DNA of 64,000 nucleotides from Sporomusa termitida (GTDB lineage Bacteria; Bacillota; Negativicutes; Sporomusales; Sporomusaceae), in assembly GCF_007641255.1 (NCBI RefSeq), contig NZ_CP036259.1, positions 4,714,501 to 4,778,500 on the forward strand. The letters are read 5' to 3'. The notes under the pieces are model-generated. The model was not told the origin of the DNA, did not search any database, and saw only the letters and a list, made by a program, of their open reading frames with translations. Of this stretch, positions 22,835-32,842 are shown one piece after another (the first letter of the stretch is position 1; the number at the start of each line of letters is the position of its first letter). A program made the translations under genes and the position numbers.

Positions 22835-24955
22835 TTACTCAGCCCGCTTATATAATGGTTTAAGGCGCTGCTCGATTGTAATATTTTGAACCTGTACAGC
22901 CGCTTGTGCCTCAGCATAAAACTCCAACTGGCTATTTACCATTTTACCGCGCTTATCAACGCGTCGGTAGGTGCCATCTTTTTTCATAATATACGCTTTT
23001 TGGTTGTCTGTGAGGGAAATTTCCAAAATATCTTTGATTCTTTTAATATGGTTCAAATCCTCAATAGGGAAAAATAACTCTACCCTCTCATTAAGATTCC
23101 GTGGCATCCAATCAGCGCTCGATAAAAACACCCGCTCATTGCCACCATTGCCAAAATAAAATATGCGATGATGCTCCAGGTAGCGCCCGACAACACTACG
23201 GACCGTTATATTATCACTTACACCAGCCACACCAGGCCTAAGAACACAAATACCCCGTACAATCAGGTCAATCTTAACACCTTGGCAGGAGGCCTCATAC
23301 AGCTTGAGAACAATATCTTTATCCACAAGTGAATTCATTTTGGCAATAATCCGTCCGCCTCTACCACCTGTTGCAAACTCAATCTCCCGGTCAACCAATT
23401 CCTTAATTTTTTCCCGCAGCCCCAGCGGGGCCACAACAATTTTATTCCATACCGGCGGGTCAGAGTAACCTGACAATACGTTAAAAAAGGCAGAGGCATC
23501 AGCCCCAAACTGATCATTAGCCGTAAATAACCCCAAATCGGTGTACAGTTTGGCAGTAGCATCATTATAGTTGCCTGTTCCCATGTGAACATAACGTTTA
23601 ATGCCGTCCTGCTCCTGCCTGACCACCAATATCATTTTGGCGTGGGTTTTCAATCCCACCAGACCATAAATAACATGACAACCTGCTTCCTCCAGGCGTT
23701 TAGCCCAGAGAATATTATTTTCTTCATCAAACCTGGCTTTTAGCTCGACAAGCACGGTAACCTGCTTGCCATTTTCTGCAGCCTGAGCCAATGATTTTAC
23801 GATTGGCGAATTACCACTCACCCGGTACAAGGTCTGTTTAATCGCCAAAACCTTAGGATCCCATGCCGCCTGACGAACAAATTCCACTACCGGCTCAAAA
23901 GATTCATAAGGGTGATGCAACAGAATATCCCGCTCACGGAGAGCTTCAAATAAATTATCACTGCCAATAAGATCCTGGGCCAGTTGCGGCCCCATCGGGC
24001 TGTAGCGAAGGTGCTCCAGTCCCGGGGCCTCACTAAACTTGAAAAAGCAGGTAACATCAAGTGGTCCCGGAATCTCATAGACATCCTGCTCTTCAATATT
24101 AAGTGTTTGCACTAATAACTCTTTTAATTGCTTATTATTGGTTTTACCTATCTCCAGCCTCACAGCCTGGCCTCGCTTGCGCTGTCGCAGCGATTTTTCA
24201 ACTTCGGCCAGAAGATCTTCAGCATCCTCCTCATCAATGGAGAGGTCAGCATTTCTTGTTATCCGGAATGGCACTATATCTTTAATAATGAAACCATGGA
24301 ACAGGTGTGCACAATAATGTTTGATAATATCTTCTAAAAATACAAACTGCCGTTTACTTCCCTCAGAAGGCGCTTCGATGATACGGGGCAAAACGCCGGG
24401 GACCTGAATGACGGCGGCATGGGTCTCGCCCCGCTCACGGCCCAAAAACACAGCCAGATTAAGGCTGCGGTTGGCCAGAAAGGGAAAGGGATGACCGGCA
24501 TCCACGGCCATGGGGGTTATAACAGGAAAAATAGTATTGTTATAATAATTCTCAACCCATTCAAGCACCCGATCATCGAGGCTGTTGATATCGGCAAAAT
24601 TAATATCGGCCCCTTCCAGTTCCTTAAGAATATTTTTTAAATACCTGTATTTTAACTTAACCAATTCATGGGTATCTTCAGCGATACTTGCCAGTTGTTG
24701 TCTGACCGTCAGGCCGGCCGCATCAGTTTTATTGATACCGCTTTCAAATTGATGTTTAAGCCCAGCCACACGAATCATAAAAAACTCATCTAAATTTGAA
24801 CTGGTAATGGCAATAAACTTGAGGCGCTCTATCAGTGGCTTATGTTTGACGTCGGCCTCTCCCAGCACCCTCCGGTTAAACTTGATCCAACTTAATTCCC
24901 GGTTAAAGAAGAATTCGGGATTGTCATGGATATCACAGTCTCTGGCATTTGCCAT
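22835..24955 (-). CDS. ppk: Polyphosphate kinase
   Basis: This is a PPK1-type enzyme of about 706 residues that makes polyphosphate from ATP. The N-terminal domain begins NPEFFFNRELSWIKFNRRVL. The autophosphorylated histidine lies in YVHMGTGNYNDATAKLYTD, near residue 455, and the second phospholipase-D-like half has LIVRGICVLRPG and FLSSADWMPRN. The ATG at 24955 has GGGCGGGG upstream; a second ATG at 24961 overlaps the stop of the Ppx-HD gene. The tight coupling with that gene pairs synthesis with predicted degradation or sensing of polyphosphate. Confidence 0.95.
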   Translation of the reverse strand: MANARDCDIHDNPEFFFNRELSWIKFNRRVLGEADVKHKPLIERLKFIAITSSNLDEFFMIRVAGLKHQFESGINKTDAAGLTVRQQLASIAEDTHELVKLKYRYLKNILKELEGADINFADINSLDDRVLEWVENYYNNTIFPVITPMAVDAGHPFPFLANRSLNLAVFLGRERGETHAAVIQVPGVLPRIIEAPSEGSKRQFVFLEDIIKHYCAHLFHGFIIKDIVPFRITRNADLSIDEEDAEDLLAEVEKSLRQRKRGQAVRLEIGKTNNKQLKELLVQTLNIEEQDVYEIPGPLDVTCFFKFSEAPGLEHLRYSPMGPQLAQDLIGSDNLFEALRERDILLHHPYESFEPVVEFVRQAAWDPKVLAIKQTLYRVSGNSPIVKSLAQAAENGKQVTVLVELKARFDEENNILWAKRLEEAGCHVIYGLVGLKTHAKMILVVRQEQDGIKRYVHMGTGNYNDATAKLYTDLGLFTANDQFGADASAFFNVLSGYSDPPVWNKIVVAPLGLREKIKELVDREIEFATGGRGGRIIAKMNSLVDKDIVLKLYEASCQGVKIDLIVRGICVLRPGVAGVSDNITVRSVVGRYLEHHRIFYFGNGGNERVFLSSADWMPRNLNERVELFFPIEDLNHIKRIKDILEISLTDNQKAYIMKKDGTYRRVDKRGKMVNSQLEFYAEAQAAVQVQNITIEQRLKPLYKRAE

Positions 24956-24960
24956 AATCA

Positions 24961-26508
24961 TTACCCCGCCCTTCTAATCAATATTGCTTTTATGCCAAAA
25001 ACATCTTCAAAAAAATCAGCTTTCTCCGCAAAAGTCCACCTTTCCAGCGACATATCCTCACTACTGACTACAGTTATAATCATTTCATCGCCCCGCAGTA
25101 CAACATCGGCTTGGCTGACTTTTTGCCGATGGCTGCGATCAATGGCATCGGCAATCCGTATGATGGCAGAAAGCTTGGAAACCGTCACTTTTTGCCCTGG
25201 CGTTAAACTGGCCCAGTTAGTATCAGTGTCGGCGGGAGTGCCTTTGGAATGATAAAATGCTATATTGGCCATTATATGTCTCTCGGCTTCTGAAAAACCC
25301 ATAATATCTGAAGAAATAATTAAACGGTAAGAATAGAAATAATGACGTCTTAAATTAACGTATTTGCCAATATCATGCAGAATGGCGGCCACTTTTAAGA
25401 GGCGCCTGTGGCGCTCGCCCAGGCCATGCACACGGGCCAGTTTATCAAACAGGAGTAACGACCACTTTTCGACAGCGGCCGCATGATTAGGATCATAATA
25501 ATATTTTTTGCCTATCTCCCAGCATAAACTAATCAGTTGATCTTCAATCAGCTGCTTATGTTCATGGCCGGTCTTTTCAGCAATATGTTTAATAATAACG
25601 CCATCAATAAACTGATCGCTCGGAATTGCAATCTCTTCGGGGTTAGTGAGTGATATAATCTTTTTGTAAAGCACGATCGTAGGCAATACAATCTCGGCTT
25701 TATTTTCAGTAAGATCAAAATTCTTTATAATCTGCGGCAGATTAAGTGAACCAACCTGCTTATAGAGATTGTTAAATTCGGACAGACTGACAAAGGTAAC
25801 CCGTCCTTGCTCTTTCCCCAGCATTTTTAACAGCAGCTTAGTCTCAGGCCCTGATAGTATCAGCCGCTTAATATTATGCTGGCACATTTCCTTCTCTACC
25901 GGCTCGATAGTACTGCTTATATATTGGGATAATGCTTCATGAAAATGGGCTGAATCACGCTGGCTTTTATCAAAGCTTTCTTTAATCCTCAGCGCCCCGA
26001 TATGGATATTTTGCTGATAAGTAAGGCTGCCCTCTTTGTATAGTGTAAAGCCAAGTCCACCAGAAGAAATATCGACAAATAGCATACCATCCTTTTGATT
26101 CAGCAAGCCCCTTTCGTTTACAGTCTTAACCAGGGAAACATATTTATAAAAAATTTCTTGTGGCATGTCAACAACTTCCACATTAAAACCACTCTTCACT
26201 TTTATCTGGTCAATAATGTACGGTTGGTTTTGCGCTTCACGGATAGCAGTAGTTGCTACCAAACGATAATCACGCACCCCATATTCAGTAAGTAAACGGC
26301 GGTAGCCCTTTAACAGTTCACAAACTTCGCTTACGGCGCCAAAGCTGACACGCCCGGTTTTAAAGGTTTCCTCACTTAACATTACCTGTCGATAGCTCTG
26401 TTCAACGATTCGAACATCATCCAGTGTGGTATATTCGACAATCTGAACACCGATCTGCTCTGAACCAACATGAATGGCAGCAAACCGGTCCGGAGCATGT
26501 CTGGCCAT
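24961..26508 (-). CDS. Ppx/GppA phosphatase family protein with C-terminal HD domain
   Basis: The 515-residue protein starts with an ASKHA-type Ppx/GppA domain (VATTAIREAQNQPYIIDQIK, then FVDISSGGLGFTLYKEG as the phosphate loop). After residue 330 comes an HD domain (LHDIGKYVNLRRHYFYSYRL, near 380). Exopolyphosphatase or pppGpp phosphatase activity is expected, but the phosphate loop reads D-I-S-S-G-G-L rather than D-I-G-G-G-S, so activity is uncertain. It is the first gene of the ppk operon and divergent from a second, more canonical Ppx. Confidence 0.85.
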   Translation of the reverse strand: MARHAPDRFAAIHVGSEQIGVQIVEYTTLDDVRIVEQSYRQVMLSEETFKTGRVSFGAVSEVCELLKGYRRLLTEYGVRDYRLVATTAIREAQNQPYIIDQIKVKSGFNVEVVDMPQEIFYKYVSLVKTVNERGLLNQKDGMLFVDISSGGLGFTLYKEGSLTYQQNIHIGALRIKESFDKSQRDSAHFHEALSQYISSTIEPVEKEMCQHNIKRLILSGPETKLLLKMLGKEQGRVTFVSLSEFNNLYKQVGSLNLPQIIKNFDLTENKAEIVLPTIVLYKKIISLTNPEEIAIPSDQFIDGVIIKHIAEKTGHEHKQLIEDQLISLCWEIGKKYYYDPNHAAAVEKWSLLLFDKLARVHGLGERHRRLLKVAAILHDIGKYVNLRRHYFYSYRLIISSDIMGFSEAERHIMANIAFYHSKGTPADTDTNWASLTPGQKVTVSKLSAIIRIADAIDRSHRQKVSQADVVLRGDEMIITVVSSEDMSLERWTFAEKADFFEDVFGIKAILIRRAG

Positions 26509-26752
26509 TGTCTGCCCCCCCTAAATATCTTGATTTTATATAATATGCTCTAATTCGACATTAACAACCAAAAATCCTATCATTTTTGGGACTTAATACT
26601 AAATTAACAGTAAATTAATGATATTATCCTTTAGCAACATTTTTTTGCGAATGATACATTTTGGTAGTCTAATCTAGCAGGATTTTATAAATAATAGCAA
26701 TAACTATGTTATACTAAATTGTTAGTCCAAAAGTGTTAGGAGCTGAACTATT

Positions 26753-28267
26753 TTGACAGAACGGGTAGCAATCATCGACCTGGGTTCGAATTCAGCCCGC
26801 CTGATTGTTATGCACATCTACCACAATGGCGCTTATAACCTCGTATACAATCAAAAAGAAACAGTACGTCTGAGCGAAGGCTTAGCCGAAACCGGGGTAT
26901 TAGCCCGTGATTCAATGTGGCGGGCCATTGGCACGCTTAAAATTTTTGCCCATATGTGCCAATTAGTAAAAGTTGATAAAATCCTTGCAGTCGCAACAGC
27001 CGCTGTTCGTATCGCTAAAAACGGCAGTGAATTCATCAATCTGGCACAGCAGCATACCGGCATCCCGCTGCAGGTTATCAGCGGAGAAGCCGAAGCCCAC
27101 TTAGGCTTTACAGGTATCATAAATACCATTGATGTTGACAGTGCGCTTCTTTTCGACTTAGGCGGTGGCAGTACCGAAATAACTTTGGTAAAGGACCGGC
27201 AGCCGGTCGAGGTTTTTAGCCTGCCGTTTGGCGCTGTCAATCTTACCGAAAAAATTGGTTGCCAGGATAAGGTAAGCGAAATACAGTTAGCAGCCATGCG
27301 CGGACATATTATCACACGACTGGAACGACTGCCTTGGCTGAAGCGGCTGGGGCTGCCTATTGTTGGTGTCGGCGGCACAGCCCGCAATATTGCTAAGATG
27401 GACCAGAAGCGCAAAAACTACCCGTTTCCCAAAGTTCACAACTACAGGCTTGGAGCGATGGCTTTCGATGAATTGTGGCGGACGCTTACTAAAACTAATC
27501 TGACTCAGCGCCGTAAATTTCCTGGACTGAGTACGGAACGGGCTGATATTATTATCGCCGGAACAACCATCGTCAAATCACTGATTGATCTGTCACTGTC
27601 GACTAATATTATCATTAGTGGCTGCGGTGTACGGGAAGGAATGTTTCTTAATTACTATCTAGCCAAACAGCAGCACTCTGAGATTATTCCTGATATCCTG
27701 ATGCATTCAACCCACAATATGCTATTATTTTACAAAGGCAATGAAACGCATGCCTATCATGTAGCCAAGCTTGCTGAAACTATGTTTGACAGCTGGCAGC
27801 CTGTTTTAAGATTAGACAGTCGTGATAGAAAGCTGCTGAGAGTAGCAGCATTATTGCACGATATAGGCATTACCATCAACTATTATGATCACGCACGTCA
27901 CAGTGCTTACCTTGTGGAAAACGCCCGCCTCTTTGGCTTAACTCATCGTGAACAAATGCTGGCGGCAGTGGTTGTTGGCTGGCATAATGGCCCCTCAGCC
28001 AAATATATCCGCAATAAACTATATAATGAATTTCTTGACCAGCATGACTGGCAGACGGCCCGCAAGCTGGCACTCCTTGTTGCTTTAGCTGAGAGCTTGG
28101 AAACAACTCAGCTGGGACTGGTGCATGATGTTATTCCCTCGTTTTCCTATAGCCAGGCTCATTTGCGCCTGTTAACAGCTGATCCGGTAACGATTGAGCG
28201 GCAGGCTATAGATCAACATCGTAAATGGTTCAAAAAAGAGACGGGACTAGAGTTAACAATCAGCTAA
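26753..28267 (+). CDS. ppx: Exopolyphosphatase / guanosine pentaphosphatase (Ppx/GppA) with HD domain
   Basis: The 504-residue protein has the canonical N-terminus VAIIDLGSNSARLIVMHI, the phosphate loop LLFDLGGGSTEITLVK (about residue 140) and GVGGTARNIAKMDQ. A C-terminal HD domain follows (LLHDIGITINYYDHARHSAY, about 367). It would hydrolyse polyphosphate and possibly pppGpp. The start is TTG with TAGGAG upstream. It is transcribed away from the ppk operon across a 244-base spacer. Confidence 0.92.
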   Translation: MTERVAIIDLGSNSARLIVMHIYHNGAYNLVYNQKETVRLSEGLAETGVLARDSMWRAIGTLKIFAHMCQLVKVDKILAVATAAVRIAKNGSEFINLAQQHTGIPLQVISGEAEAHLGFTGIINTIDVDSALLFDLGGGSTEITLVKDRQPVEVFSLPFGAVNLTEKIGCQDKVSEIQLAAMRGHIITRLERLPWLKRLGLPIVGVGGTARNIAKMDQKRKNYPFPKVHNYRLGAMAFDELWRTLTKTNLTQRRKFPGLSTERADIIIAGTTIVKSLIDLSLSTNIIISGCGVREGMFLNYYLAKQQHSEIIPDILMHSTHNMLLFYKGNETHAYHVAKLAETMFDSWQPVLRLDSRDRKLLRVAALLHDIGITINYYDHARHSAYLVENARLFGLTHREQMLAAVVVGWHNGPSAKYIRNKLYNEFLDQHDWQTARKLALLVALAESLETTQLGLVHDVIPSFSYSQAHLRLLTADPVTIERQAIDQHRKWFKKETGLELTIS

Positions 28268-28312
28268 TAAAATAACACCGGCGGGATATATCCGACCACC
28301 GGTGTTATTTTA
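28268..28312 (+). terminator. Terminator after ppx
   Basis: AAAATAACACCGG pairs with CCGGTGTTATTTT, followed by T-rich sequence. The remaining 220 bases to the next gene hold no feature I can name. Confidence 0.75.
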
Positions 28313-28537
28313 TTAGCGGTTCTAACCGCATAATGCCCCGTCCAGCATGAATACGGGGGCTGCAAGGCCGGAAATAGCATTAGGTACTGCTTGCTGCACC
28401 ACACCTTTGCAGCGCAATAAGTTATGTTATTCAGTTACATTTATAGCAATTAAGTGCATACTTTTTTTTATTTGCCAAATTATAGATAAAAGGATAAAAT
28501 AAAGATGTCTATGCGATTTTTCTAGGAGGAAAACGCT

Positions 28538-29608
28538 ATGCCTGCAGACTTTTTATACCCAGCTTCAGGCCTTACACTTCTACCCGAATTTATACGCAAG
28601 GTCTTCCCTATGGTTGAACAGGAACTTTCATCCTGGCAGCGGTATGCCGAGGAAAACGGTATGCGGGAATTAGCCGACCAAGCCTTGGCTAGTCTTCATT
28701 CCAAAAAATTTCATTGTCAGGGCGGTAGTATCTACAGCCTGTATAAAGGCGTGCCTACCCGTGAATTTGTGCGTCTGATAGTAGCGCTCCAGACCATAAG
28801 TGATTATCTCGACAATTTATGTGACCGTGCCGGTTTTACAGATGAAGGAGCCTTTCGCCAACTCCATTTGGCAATAACTGATGCGCTTGATCCCGCCACA
28901 CCGCTTAATCAGTACTATATCAACTACCCCTTCAAAGATGATGGCGGCTATTTGACAAAGCTGGTTAACACCTGCCGTGATGAAATCTTAAAACTGCCGG
29001 CCTATCATTTAGTCAAAACAGAACTTCTCCGGCAAGCTGTACTCTATAGTGAGCTTCAGACCTACAAGCACCTTGACCTTGCCATAAGGGAAAAAAAAAT
29101 GCTTGACTGGATAAATTGCCACCTACCAAAATACCAGGGAATCAGGCCATGGGAATTTGCTGCCGCTACCGGCTCAACATTAGGGATGTTTATGTTGTGT
29201 GCTGCCGCTTATAATCCAAAACTCACACAAAACCAGGCTGATCAGATTTCCTGCGCTTACTTTCCCTGGATTAACGGCTTACATATCCTTTTGGATTATT
29301 TTATTGACGGAGACGAAGACCGCCTGAGTGGCGATCTTAACTTTGTTGCTTATTATCCGAGTCATCAGGAAACGCTGGACCGGCTGACTTATTTTAGCAA
29401 AGAAGCCCGACGCCGGATAGCGTTGCTGCCGGAACCAGCCTTTGGCCTCACGGTAGTTAACGGTCTGCTGGCGATGTACCTGTCCGACCCCAAGACCGAC
29501 GCGCCGGCCGAACGCGCGATTCGGGACAGTCTGCTGGATTCGGCGGGATTGTATCCCCGGTTCATGTACAGGCTATGCCGATTGCTCAGAAAAAAAAGTA
29601 TTCTTTAA
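28538..29608 (+). CDS. ytpB: DUF2600 / YtpB-like terpene synthase
   Basis: The 356-residue protein matches the YtpB family (tetraprenyl-beta-curcumene synthase of Bacillus). It has LQTISDYLDNLCDRAG, with the Asp-rich D-x3-D substrate-binding motif, and a second acidic motif LDYFIDGDEDR. AGGAGG lies 7 bases before the ATG. In Bacillus the product becomes sesquarterpenes found in spores. The context here gives no partner gene, so the exact product is open. Confidence 0.8.
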   Translation: MPADFLYPASGLTLLPEFIRKVFPMVEQELSSWQRYAEENGMRELADQALASLHSKKFHCQGGSIYSLYKGVPTREFVRLIVALQTISDYLDNLCDRAGFTDEGAFRQLHLAITDALDPATPLNQYYINYPFKDDGGYLTKLVNTCRDEILKLPAYHLVKTELLRQAVLYSELQTYKHLDLAIREKKMLDWINCHLPKYQGIRPWEFAAATGSTLGMFMLCAAAYNPKLTQNQADQISCAYFPWINGLHILLDYFIDGDEDRLSGDLNFVAYYPSHQETLDRLTYFSKEARRRIALLPEPAFGLTVVNGLLAMYLSDPKTDAPAERAIRDSLLDSAGLYPRFMYRLCRLLRKKSIL

Positions 29609-29723
29609 TTAAAAAAGTGAGCTTCGGCTAAGCTCTTTAGGCTGTCGGCAAAAGCCGCCTATATGTTTGGTATAGAGTTTCTTATCCCTGACTTGCATTA
29701 AGATTTTATAAATTATGACGGCC

Positions 29724-29766
29724 ACAAAGAGGGATTGCTACTTCTGCAGTTAGCAATCCCTCTTTG
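29724..29766 (-). terminator. Terminator of the M20 peptidase gene
   Basis: CAAAGAGGGATTGCTA pairs with TAGCAATCCCTCTTTG, a perfect 16-base stem. T-rich flanks occur on the minus-strand exit side. A smaller hairpin (GAGCTT/AAGCTC) at 29629-29646 serves the preceding plus-strand gene. Confidence 0.75.
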
Positions 29767-29781
29767 AATTTTTGATTACCC

Positions 29782-30891
29782 TCAGAGCTTGCTTTGGCTA
29801 ACAGCTTTAATTATCGCTAAAGCATAGTTACCGCTATTGTAAAGATCCTCTTCTTTAATGAATTCATCGGTGGTATGCACCTTGGACATGCCTGTGCCAA
29901 GTACTGCCGTCGGCACGCCAAAGCTGTTGAAATAATTGGCATCACTACCACCGCCGGTGGCTTTGATGACTGGTTTCAGGCCGATGGTTTCGGCCGCCTG
30001 GCGAGCCAGCATCACTACCGGCGCGGACTCGGACAACACATAAGCATCATACTCTTTACTAATTTTAACCTCACAGCGGCCACCGGCGGCTTTAACCGTC
30101 TCTTCAAATACTTGACGCATATGCTCGGTTTGTGCTGCCAGCTTGCCGGCGCTGCGGCTGCGGGCCTCGGCCTTGATTTGAACTATATCTGGTACAATAT
30201 TAGTCGCTGAACCGCCTTGGATACTACCAATATTGGCTGTAGTCTCAAAATCAATACGGCCGTCTTTGACTGCCGTCAAAGCCTTACCGGCCAGGATAAT
30301 GGCATTAAGTCCCTCTTCAGGGGCAACGCCGGCATGGGCCTTTTTACCATATACAGTAATATCAATTTTATTTTGGCCAGGAGCCATATTAATAACTTCA
30401 CCAGGTGATCCACTGGAATCCAGAGCATAGCCAAGATCAGCCCTTAATAAAGCCGGATCAATATTTTTAGAACCGTTAAGGCCGCCTTCCTCGGCAACTG
30501 TAAAGATCACCTGAATGCTGCCATGGGCAATATTCAGCTCTTGCACAATTCTCAGGGCTTCCAAAATGGCCACCACGCCGGATTTGTCATCAGCACCCAG
30601 AATCGTATCGCCGGATGAGGTAATGATACCTTCTGTCAATACCGGTTTAATATTGTCACAGGGCTCAACACAATCCATGTGGGCGGTAAACAACAGACAA
30701 GGGGCCTCGGCCACAGTACCTGGTAAATAACCCAATACATTACCGCAGTTACCGCCGATCTTGCTGCCGGTATTGTCTTCTGACACCTCCATATGTAGGT
30801 CAGCCAGTTTTTGTTTAATGATATCAGCCACCTGACGCTCTGCCCGGGTTGAACACTTAATTTGCACTAACTCCAAAAACTCATTTAACAT
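29782..30891 (-). CDS. M20-family metallopeptidase (peptidase T-like)
   Basis: The 369-residue enzyme has the M20 zinc-site motifs: LLFTAHMDCVEP (His, Asp), ILGADDKSGVVAI (bridging Asp), TVAEEGGLNGSKN (catalytic Glu-Glu), LGYALDSSG (Asp) and the C-terminal TGGGSDANYF with VHTTDEF. A dimerisation domain sits between about residues 180 and 290. I start it at ATG 30891 (MLNEFLELVQIK), which gives the usual length; the frame stays open 138 bases further without family homology. It hydrolyses peptides in the cytoplasm. Confidence 0.88.
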   Translation of the reverse strand: MLNEFLELVQIKCSTRAERQVADIIKQKLADLHMEVSEDNTGSKIGGNCGNVLGYLPGTVAEAPCLLFTAHMDCVEPCDNIKPVLTEGIITSSGDTILGADDKSGVVAILEALRIVQELNIAHGSIQVIFTVAEEGGLNGSKNIDPALLRADLGYALDSSGSPGEVINMAPGQNKIDITVYGKKAHAGVAPEEGLNAIILAGKALTAVKDGRIDFETTANIGSIQGGSATNIVPDIVQIKAEARSRSAGKLAAQTEHMRQVFEETVKAAGGRCEVKISKEYDAYVLSESAPVVMLARQAAETIGLKPVIKATGGGSDANYFNSFGVPTAVLGTGMSKVHTTDEFIKEEDLYNSGNYALAIIKAVSQSKL

Positions 30892-30982
30892 CCGCTTCCG
30901 GTTAATTATATGGATCCCCCCTACATATTTATTTAAGCACCCAACCATATTAAAGCTATCATCTGTAGAAAGGGTGCTCATC

Positions 30983-31300
30983 ATGACAAAAACAATCATC
31001 CTGGACGGCCATAACCCCAAATTAGCCAATGCTCTTACCGATTATGGGTTTCAGGTTGTGGACATCACTAACCGCTCTAAACCCGGCCATGCTGCTGACG
31101 CTTATCTATATACCAGTTACCGGCCTGATACAGACGACTGTCTTACCAGCCGGCCCGGCCACGCTGATATTTGCATTGGTAATTACCATTATAACACATC
31201 TGATCACCCAGACACTGTCACGTTAAATATTACCGGCTTAACCGCCAGCCAGATTGCTGATATCCTGATCCACAAACTCGCACACCGCCCCAAACTCTAA
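30983..31300 (+). CDS. YkuS-like (UPF0180) small protein
   Basis: The 105-residue protein has the UPF0180 layout: a short beta-alpha start (NPKLANALTDYGFQVVDI) and a middle with VCIG-like strands (ADICIGNYHY), ending in a helix (ASQIADILIHKL). GAAAGG lies 9 bases before the ATG at 30983. It diverges from the M20 gene. The family has no known function. Confidence 0.6.
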   Translation: MTKTIILDGHNPKLANALTDYGFQVVDITNRSKPGHAADAYLYTSYRPDTDDCLTSRPGHADICIGNYHYNTSDHPDTVTLNITGLTASQIADILIHKLAHRPKL

Positions 31301-31342
31301 ACCGCTAGTGCCTTGGCAAAGTTAGATGTTAGTTTTAGACAA

Positions 31343-31503
31343 CGTAGATTTTTTCGCAATGCAGGGCGGAGGGCGCTAACTGATTCATTAAGATCTGCTT
31401 TAATGATCCTGTATGATATGGGCCTCTTATTACTGGCACGGGCCGCGCAGACCGGCAATCTGTCAGCGACGACAACGAAGCAGGGCGGGAAAAGACCGCA
31501 ATA
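31343..31503 (+). repeat. Dispersed repeat family R1, copy 1
   Basis: About 160 bases beginning CGTAGATTTTTTCGCAATGC recur at 57189-57355 in the same orientation. Long identical blocks (CGCTAACTGATTCA, TAAGATCTGCTTTAAT, CGGGCCGCGCA, GACGACAACGAAG) are separated by small insertions. Reading frames are not conserved between copies, so the element is non-coding. Confidence 0.7.
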
Positions 31504-31532
31504 TAAGCCAAACTTTTAGGTGACACACGGCA

Positions 31533-32693
31533 CTATGACTGACGTACAATCAGTGCCCTGCCCCGGGTCACTGCCCCTTCACCAAACCGTTCCTTCAAAC
31601 GATCAACAGCTTGGGCAACAGCCAGTATTTTTCCATCCCCTTGATCAAACAAGGACATTTGTCCGCTCGCAGTGGCAAGCCCGCTTACGGTTACGCCCAG
31701 CAGCCGCACACCTTCATTCAGAGTAATATTGGCAAGAGCTTCTTCAGCAATGCGAAAAATAGTTTCATCAAGATTAGCCGCTACTACCAAAGTCTTACTG
31801 CGGGTAATCGTCCGGAACGATGCAAATCGCACTTTAACAGTAATGGTTCGCCCACTTAGGCCCTGCCGCCTAAGCCGCCAGCCTACCATCTCAACCAGCA
31901 GCCACAACTGAGTCTTAAGCCCTTCCCGGTCCCGGATGTCTTCGGCAAAAGTGTTTTCTTTGCCAATTGATTTAGGTTGCCGGTCTGCAACGACCGGCCG
32001 CTCATCCTGGCCGTTAGCAAGCTGATGAATAATATATCCCACCTGACCACAATGCTTGGCTAAATTCCCCGGGTCAAACCGGGCAACCTCACCAATGGTT
32101 TTAAGTCCCAGGTTGTCTAGTATCTGCGCGGTAGACTGGCCTACACCCCATAACCGCGTAACCGGAATAGCAGCCAATACCTGTACCACCTGTTCCGGGC
32201 GGATAACCATCAATCCGTCCGGTTTCTTCATATCCGATGCCAGTTTAGCCAGAAATTTATTAGGGGCTACCCCGGCTGAAGCCGTAAGGCCAAGCTCAGA
32301 TTTGATACGTTCTTTAATTTTAACAGCAATATCGACCGGACTGCCAAACAAACCGTCCATACCTGTAACATCAAGGAAAGCTTCATCAAGTGACAATGGC
32401 TCAATTACCGGTGAAAAATCAGTAAATATCTGTATAATTTGCTGTGAAACCTGGTTATATTTTTGATGGTCCGGCGCTAAAAAAATACCGTGAGGGCAGC
32501 GTCGTTTAGCCTCAATAGCCGGCATAGCTGACCGAACACCAAATTTACGGGCTTCATAGGAGGCTGTAGCTACTACACCACGCGGCCCGGTACCGCCGAT
32601 AATAACAGGACGGCCACGCAGTTCGGGATTATCCCGCTGCTCAACAGCCGCATAAAAAGCATCCATATCGACATGAATAATCCAGCGCTGCAT
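31533..32693 (-). CDS. dinB: DNA polymerase IV (Y-family)
   Basis: The 386-residue translesion polymerase has all family motifs: IIHVDMDAFYAAVEQRDNPE, the steric-gate region SYEARKFGVRSAMP, and PLSLDEAFLDVTG with the catalytic Asp-Glu. A helix-hairpin-helix follows (RLWGVGQSTAQILDNLGLKT), and then the little-finger domain. The ATG at 32693 has AGGTGG 5 bases before it. An SOS box lies upstream. Confidence 0.95.
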   Translation of the reverse strand: MQRWIIHVDMDAFYAAVEQRDNPELRGRPVIIGGTGPRGVVATASYEARKFGVRSAMPAIEAKRRCPHGIFLAPDHQKYNQVSQQIIQIFTDFSPVIEPLSLDEAFLDVTGMDGLFGSPVDIAVKIKERIKSELGLTASAGVAPNKFLAKLASDMKKPDGLMVIRPEQVVQVLAAIPVTRLWGVGQSTAQILDNLGLKTIGEVARFDPGNLAKHCGQVGYIIHQLANGQDERPVVADRQPKSIGKENTFAEDIRDREGLKTQLWLLVEMVGWRLRRQGLSGRTITVKVRFASFRTITRSKTLVVAANLDETIFRIAEEALANITLNEGVRLLGVTVSGLATASGQMSLFDQGDGKILAVAQAVDRLKERFGEGAVTRGRALIVRQS

Positions 32694-32719
32694 TGCGCCA
32701 CCTCGCACAAGTTCATTTA

Positions 32720-32731
32720 GAACGCACGTTC
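32720..32731. promoter_or_regulatory. LexA (SOS) box of dinB
   Basis: GAAC-GCAC-GTTC fits the Firmicutes LexA consensus CGAAC-N4-GTTCG core. It lies 27 bases upstream of the dinB start, so DNA-damage induction is likely. Confidence 0.75.
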
Positions 32732-32842
32732 TATTGTAAAATTATACATCAATAAGGCCGGCTGATCAACATACGGTTACTAATCTTTGAATTTATTCCC
32801 CATCTATGCTAAACTAATGATTAAAGAAAGGAGGAGTTACAT

